Source of the DNA: Desulfovibrio sp.
GTDB taxonomy: Bacteria > Desulfobacterota > Desulfovibrionia > Desulfovibrionales > Desulfovibrionaceae
Assembly: GCA_020217165.1 (NCBI GenBank)
Contig: JAIWOE010000013.1
Location: 1 to 10,001, forward strand
Length of the DNA: 10,001 nt
Direction: 5' to 3'
Positions 7,223-10,001 of the stretch are shown in pieces. The notes under the pieces were generated by a model that was given only the letters and a program-made list of their open reading frames with translations, had not been told where the DNA came from and did no database searches. A program made the translations under genes and the position numbers. Each line of letters begins with the position of its first letter. Position 1 is the first letter of the stretch.

Positions 7223-7570
7223 ATGCCCAGCCTCGCCATTCCGCAAACCATCGTGCTCTTGACTTTTTCCAACATATTCATGACCTTTGCCTGGTACGCC
7301 CACCTCAAACACCTGCACACGCGGTCCTGGATGGTGGCGGCCCTGGCCAGCTGGGGCATCGCCCTGTTTGAATACCTCATCCAGGTGCCGGCCAACAGGC
7401 TGGGGTACACGGTCCTCACCCTGCCACAGCTGAAAATCCTGCAGGAAGTCATCACCCTGGCCGTGTTCGTGCCATTTTCCGTCTGGTACATGGGCAATCC
7501 CCTCAAACTGGACCATCTTTGGTCTGGCCTGTGCCTGCTTGGCGCGGTATACTTTGCCTTCAGAAGCTGA
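7223..7570 (+). CDS. DUF486 / DMT-family small membrane protein
   Basis: A 115-residue integral membrane protein of the DUF486 family, which belongs to the drug/metabolite transporter-like group. Its substrate is not known. Four hydrophobic helices are visible: about 5-27 (IVLLTFSNIFMTFAWYAHL), 36-57 (MVAALASWGIALFEYLIQVP), 71-90 (ILQEVITLAVFVPFSVWYMG) and 97-113 (LWSGLCLLGAVYFAF). ALFEYLIQVPANRLGY and the closing GAVYFAFR are family-type signatures. The length is normal for the family. ATG 7223 has GGGAGA upstream with a four-base gap. It is divergent from acs and 52 bases upstream of the response regulator on the same strand, so it may form a transcription unit with it. A functional link to the two-component system is only inferred from order. 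Confidence 0.88.
   Translation: MPSLAIPQTIVLLTFSNIFMTFAWYAHLKHLHTRSWMVAALASWGIALFEYLIQVPANRLGYTVLTLPQLKILQEVITLAVFVPFSVWYMGNPLKLDHLWSGLCLLGAVYFAFRS
7548..7553 (+). promoter_or_regulatory. Possible -10 element (TATACT) for the response regulator operon
   Basis: TATACT matches TATAAT in five of six positions. It lies inside the last codons of the DUF486 gene, 70 bases before the regulator ATG. The best -35 at 17-bp spacing (7525-7530, TGGCCT) is poor. It could let the two-component operon be read independently of the DUF486 promoter. Confidence 0.3.
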
Positions 7571-7575
7571 GACCT

Positions 7576-7589
7576 AGCCCGCCCGGGCT
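7576..7589. repeat. Short inverted repeat between the DUF486 and regulator genes
   Basis: AGCCCG (7576-7581) and CGGGCT (7584-7589) are perfect arms around two bases. In RNA, five pairs with a four-base loop could form. It starts six bases after the DUF486 stop. It has no T-run, so it is at best a weak attenuator or an operator. G+C-rich DNA gives such repeats by chance. Confidence 0.25.
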
Positions 7590-7622
7590 GATGTGCGCAC
7601 TTCAACCACGCTGGCGGCTTGC

Positions 7623-8315
7623 ATGAAACGTGTGCTTCTGGTTGACGACGACGTGGAACTGAGCGGCATGCTTACGGAATATCTGGAGCGTGAAGGCATG
7701 GCCGTGGTGGCCAGGCACGATGGCCTGGCCGGGGTGGAGGCCTGCCGCGCCGAGAGTTTCGACATTGCCGTGCTGGACGTGATGATGCCCGGCATTGACG
7801 GCATGGAGGTCCTGCGGCGCATCCGCGCCTTCAGTCGCCTGCCCGTGCTCATGCTCACCGCCCGTGGTGACGAGGTGGATTGTGTGGTGGGCCTGGAGCT
7901 GGGGGCGGACGATTACGTGGCCAAACCCTGCACCCCGCGGGAGCTGGCGGCCCGGCTGCGGGCCATCCTGCGCCGCACGGCCAGGGAGGACCAGGCAGAG
8001 GGGCACGCCGTGGACGTGCTCACCGTGGGGGCGCTGACCATGTGGCCCCAGGAGCGCCGGGCCCAGTGGCAGGGGGCGCCCCTGGAGCTCACCAGCACGG
8101 AATACAGCCTGCTGGAACTCCTGGCCCGCAACGCCGGCCGTCCCGTGAGCAAGGCCGACCTTTCCGAACAGGCCCTGGGCCGGCCCCTGGCGCGGTACGA
8201 TCGCAGCATCGACGTGCACATGAGCAGCATCCGTCACAAGCTGGCCGCCGGCGATGACACCCGCGCCTGGATTCAGACCATCCGCGGCCTGGGCTACCAG
8301 TTTGTGAGAATTTGA
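7623..8315 (+). CDS. CpxR-like response regulator (OmpR/PhoB family)
   Basis: A 230-residue DNA-binding response regulator, phosphorylated by the kinase encoded next. The receiver domain (about 1-115) has the acidic pair D8/D9, phospho-acceptor D52 in AVLDVMMPGIDG, T79 in VLMLTARG and K101 in GADDYVAKP. After KP there is Cys103 where Phe is usual. A winged-helix domain (about 130-228) follows, with LELTSTEYSLLELLARNAG, then RYDRSIDVHMSSIRHKL and a closing IRGLGYQFV. E. coli CpxR aligns along its whole length (LTARGSELDRVLGLELGADDY, FDRAIDMHISNLRRKL), so a CpxR-type regulator is likely. The regulon need not be envelope stress. ATG 7623 is chosen because KRVLLVDDD is the canonical start of the fold. 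A GTG at 7593 would add ten unrelated residues. The stop lies four bases before the kinase ATG. No CpxR-type GTAAA-N5-GTAAA site is visible upstream. Confidence 0.93.
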   Translation: MKRVLLVDDDVELSGMLTEYLEREGMAVVARHDGLAGVEACRAESFDIAVLDVMMPGIDGMEVLRRIRAFSRLPVLMLTARGDEVDCVVGLELGADDYVAKPCTPRELAARLRAILRRTAREDQAEGHAVDVLTVGALTMWPQERRAQWQGAPLELTSTEYSLLELLARNAGRPVSKADLSEQALGRPLARYDRSIDVHMSSIRHKLAAGDDTRAWIQTIRGLGYQFVRI

Positions 8316-8319
8316 CGCC

Positions 8320-9765
8320 ATGGGCAGGTTGTTCTGGAAATTCTTCTTCGCCTTCTGGTGCGCCCTGCTGCTGGCCGGGCTTGGGGTGTGGCTGGGATTG
8401 ACCCTCTATGGCCGCACCGCCCGGGATGCCGCGCCCTCGGCCCTGGCCACCGGCCCCCGGGCCTCCTTCATGGCCGATACCCTGGCGGACCTGCTGACCC
8501 GCGGCGAGGTGGATGCCGTAGTGGGCGTGCTGCAGGCCTGGGCGAGCCTGCACCCGGCCCTGCAGTGGACCTATGTGGTGGATGCCCGGGGTGAAGACCT
8601 GCTCGGCCGCCAGGTGCCGGATATGCTCCTGGCCCAGGCCCGGGGCACGGCCCTGCCGTTCAGCCAGGAGTCCAGGCCCGAGCCATGGTTCTCCGCCGTG
8701 CGGGAGGTGTACGACCCCGGTGGGGCCCTGCATCTGGTGTTCACGGCGGCAGATCCCCAGTTCGAGGGGCTGGCGCGACCCCTGCCCGGGCCCCCCGGCG
8801 CTGTATCCAATGGCGTCCCCATGGGACCGCCCCCCCGGTTTCTGCCCCTGGCCACCGGGCTCCTGGCCAGTCTGGTGGCCAGCGCCCTGCTGGCCTGGCA
8901 CTTCGCCAAGCCGGTGCGGTTGCTGCGTTGGGCCCTGGGCGCCGTGGCTGCAGGCCGGCTGGACACCCGGGTCCAGCCCCTTATGGGTAACCGGCGGGAC
9001 GAAATCGCCGACCTGAGCCGTGATTTCGACCGCATGACCGAGGAACTGCAGCACCACATCGCCGCCCAGCGCCGGCTGTTGCACGACGTCTCCCACGAAC
9101 TGCGTTCCCCCCTGGCCCGGTTGCAGGCGGCCATCGGCCTGGCCCGGCAGGATCCGGCAAAAATGTCCACCACCCTGGACCGCATTGAACGCGAGGGCCA
9201 ACGCCTGGACCGGCTGGTAGGCGAAATCCTGACCCTGGCCCGGCTGGAGAGTGGCCCGGAGCGTGGCCCCGGCGAGCCTCTGGATCTGGTTGAGGTTTTA
9301 AACTATGTGCTGGCCGATGTGCACTTCGAGGCCCAGGCGGCGGAAAAAACATTGAATTTTAGCGGGATGGAGGCATGCGCCATGCAGGGTCATGGCGAGC
9401 TGCTGCACCGTGCCCTGGAGAACATCCTGCGCAATGCCGTGCACCACACTCCTCGGGGCACCGCGGTACAGGTGTGTATGGCCCTGGAGGCTGCCGGGCC
9501 GTCGGGAGGCAGGCAGGCGACGATCACGGTGTGCGATGCCGGCCCCGGTGTGCACCCCGAGGAACTGGAGGCAATTTTTTCCCCCTTCCACAGGGCCGCA
9601 CCCCTTGCCTTGTCGGCGTCCGGGGCTTCCGGCGAGGCCAGGAGCGGCTTTGGCCTGGGGCTGGCCATTGCCCGGCGGGCCGTGGAGGCGCACCGCGGCA
9701 CGGTGTACGCAAGGAACCGGGAAGAGGGGGGCTTGTGCGTGGAAGTTCGGCTGCCCGTGGCGTGA
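8320..9765 (+). CDS. CpxA-like sensor histidine kinase
   Basis: A 481-residue inner-membrane kinase and the partner of the preceding regulator. TM1 is at about 5-30. A periplasmic sensor spans about 31-173, ending in a proline/glycine-rich stretch (154-173). TM2 is at about 174-195 and HAMP at about 196-248 (KPVRLLRWALGAVAAGRLDTRV). The dimerisation box LLHDVSHELRSPLARLQ has phospho-acceptor H259. The ATPase domain shows the N box LENILRNAVHHTP (N368, N372), G1 CDAGPGV (406-411), F box IFSPFHR (419-425) and G2 GFGLGLAIARR (443-453). All catalytic elements are present, so it should be active. The periplasmic domain has no close motif I can name, and no cpxP-like gene lies in the window, so the signal is unknown. 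The start is four bases after the regulator stop, with only a weak ribosome site (GAGAA), which suggests translational coupling. Confidence 0.93.
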   Translation: MGRLFWKFFFAFWCALLLAGLGVWLGLTLYGRTARDAAPSALATGPRASFMADTLADLLTRGEVDAVVGVLQAWASLHPALQWTYVVDARGEDLLGRQVPDMLLAQARGTALPFSQESRPEPWFSAVREVYDPGGALHLVFTAADPQFEGLARPLPGPPGAVSNGVPMGPPPRFLPLATGLLASLVASALLAWHFAKPVRLLRWALGAVAAGRLDTRVQPLMGNRRDEIADLSRDFDRMTEELQHHIAAQRRLLHDVSHELRSPLARLQAAIGLARQDPAKMSTTLDRIEREGQRLDRLVGEILTLARLESGPERGPGEPLDLVEVLNYVLADVHFEAQAAEKTLNFSGMEACAMQGHGELLHRALENILRNAVHHTPRGTAVQVCMALEAAGPSGGRQATITVCDAGPGVHPEELEAIFSPFHRAAPLALSASGASGEARSGFGLGLAIARRAVEAHRGTVYARNREEGGLCVEVRLPVA

Positions 9766-9820
9766 AGGCGTGAGTTCCGTTCCGTCTCAGTCAAAAGAGC
9801 CGCGTCGAGGAGGGGTGACG

Positions 9821-9851
9821 CAAAGGGAGGCCAGGCTGCGACCTCCCTTTG
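9821..9851. terminator. Stem-loop between convergent genes
   Basis: Perfect 10-bp arms CAAAGGGAGG (9821-9830) and CCTCCCTTTG (9842-9851) enclose an 11-base loop. The stem lies 56 bases after the kinase stop and 31 bases before the stop of the leftward gene beyond, so it can serve both as a bidirectional terminator. Neither strand shows a clear T-run directly after the stem. Confidence 0.55.
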
Positions 9852-9881
9852 GCTGCAAGGGGGCGTGGGTGGCCGGGGGCA

Positions 9882-10001
9882 TCAGGCCATCTGGCTGAGG
9901 CTGGAGGCCACGCTGAACCGAGACGCCGCCCCGTATTGCGAGAGGAGGGTTTTCAGCAGGTCCTCGGCCAGCCCCAGCCCCTGGCCCAAACCCTGGCCCA
10001 A
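9882..10001 (-). CDS. C-terminal end of an unidentified protein (partial)
   Basis: Read leftward from the window edge, an open frame of 39 codons ends at TGA 9884-9882. It starts in a glycine/glutamine repeat (LGQGLGQGLGLAEDLL) and ends in YGAASRFSVASSLSQMA. Codon use is GC-biased at third positions, as in the neighbours, and a hairpin follows the stop at the expected distance. These two points support it as a real gene tail. I do not recognise the family. The tail is too short to name, and a helical, possibly surface- or flagellum-related protein is only a guess. Confidence 0.55.
   Translation of the reverse strand: MGQGLGQGLGLAEDLLKTLLSQYGAASRFSVASSLSQMA
9975..10001. repeat. Tandem 12-bp repeat at the right edge
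   Basis: The unit CCCTGGCCCAAA (or one base shorter at the edge) occurs at 9979-9990 and again from 9991, preceded by the related CCCCAGCC. It encodes the Leu-Gly-Gln-Gly repeat of the leftward partial gene. More copies may lie outside the window. Confidence 0.5.

Noticed and set aside
7593..7622. Upstream GTG start for the response regulator
   Set aside because: It would add ten residues not found in receiver domains. KRVLLVDDD directly after ATG 7623 is the canonical beginning.
7602..9201. Long minus-strand frames opposite the regulator and kinase genes
   Set aside because: They lack recognisable domains, while the plus strand encodes complete receiver, winged-helix, HisKA and ATPase motifs.
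1..10001. CRISPR arrays, tRNA or rRNA genes, insertion sequences, prophage or defence genes
   Set aside because: No regular direct repeats with spacers, no cloverleaf or rRNA-like segment, and no transposase, integrase, nuclease or toxin-antitoxin motif was seen on either strand.

Overview
The window is GC-rich (roughly two thirds G+C by eye) and densely coded, with short spacers and no sign of phage, transposon, integron, CRISPR or RNA genes. The gene set is a RlmM-like rRNA methyltransferase, a membrane-fused spermidine synthase-like protein, a transmembrane chemoreceptor, an AMP-forming acetyl-CoA synthetase, a DUF486 membrane protein and a CpxRA-type two-component system. It fits a motile Gram-negative proteobacterium. 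My best guess is a sulfate reducer of the Desulfovibrionaceae, from the G+C content and the style of the proteins. No sequence here proves that assignment.

Layout. A partial RlmM-like gene runs leftward off the left edge (668 to <1). A rightward gene for a 13-or-so-helix membrane protein with a C-terminal spermidine synthase-like domain (663-2861) diverges from it. Both predicted ATG codons lie in the same ATGCAT palindrome, so there is no spacer between the two genes. The membrane gene converges on a leftward chemoreceptor gene (4695-2920), with a hairpin over its stop codon. Upstream of the chemoreceptor is a 272-bp spacer holding a large near-perfect palindrome and a promoter-like region. 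Next comes leftward acs (6953-4968). A 269-bp divergent control region separates acs from a rightward DUF486 gene (7223-7570). This is followed by a rightward CpxR-like regulator (7623-8315) and CpxA-like sensor kinase (8320-9765), four bases apart. A hairpin at 9821-9851 separates the kinase from the tail of an unidentified leftward gene (10001 to 9882).

How the genes work together. The regulator and kinase are a clear two-gene signalling operon, perhaps read partly from the DUF486 promoter. Acs activates acetate to acetyl-CoA and carries the usual acetylatable lysine. The chemoreceptor looks complete and functional but its ligand is not evident. The remaining genes look like unrelated housekeeping or accessory neighbours.

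No new multi-gene system is convincingly visible. The best leads are local: the shared start-codon palindrome at 663-668, a sharp AT-rich rare-codon island inside the membrane gene (1419-1451), the atypical active-site loop of the spermidine synthase-like domain, and the palindromes and repeated hexamers between acs and the chemoreceptor gene.
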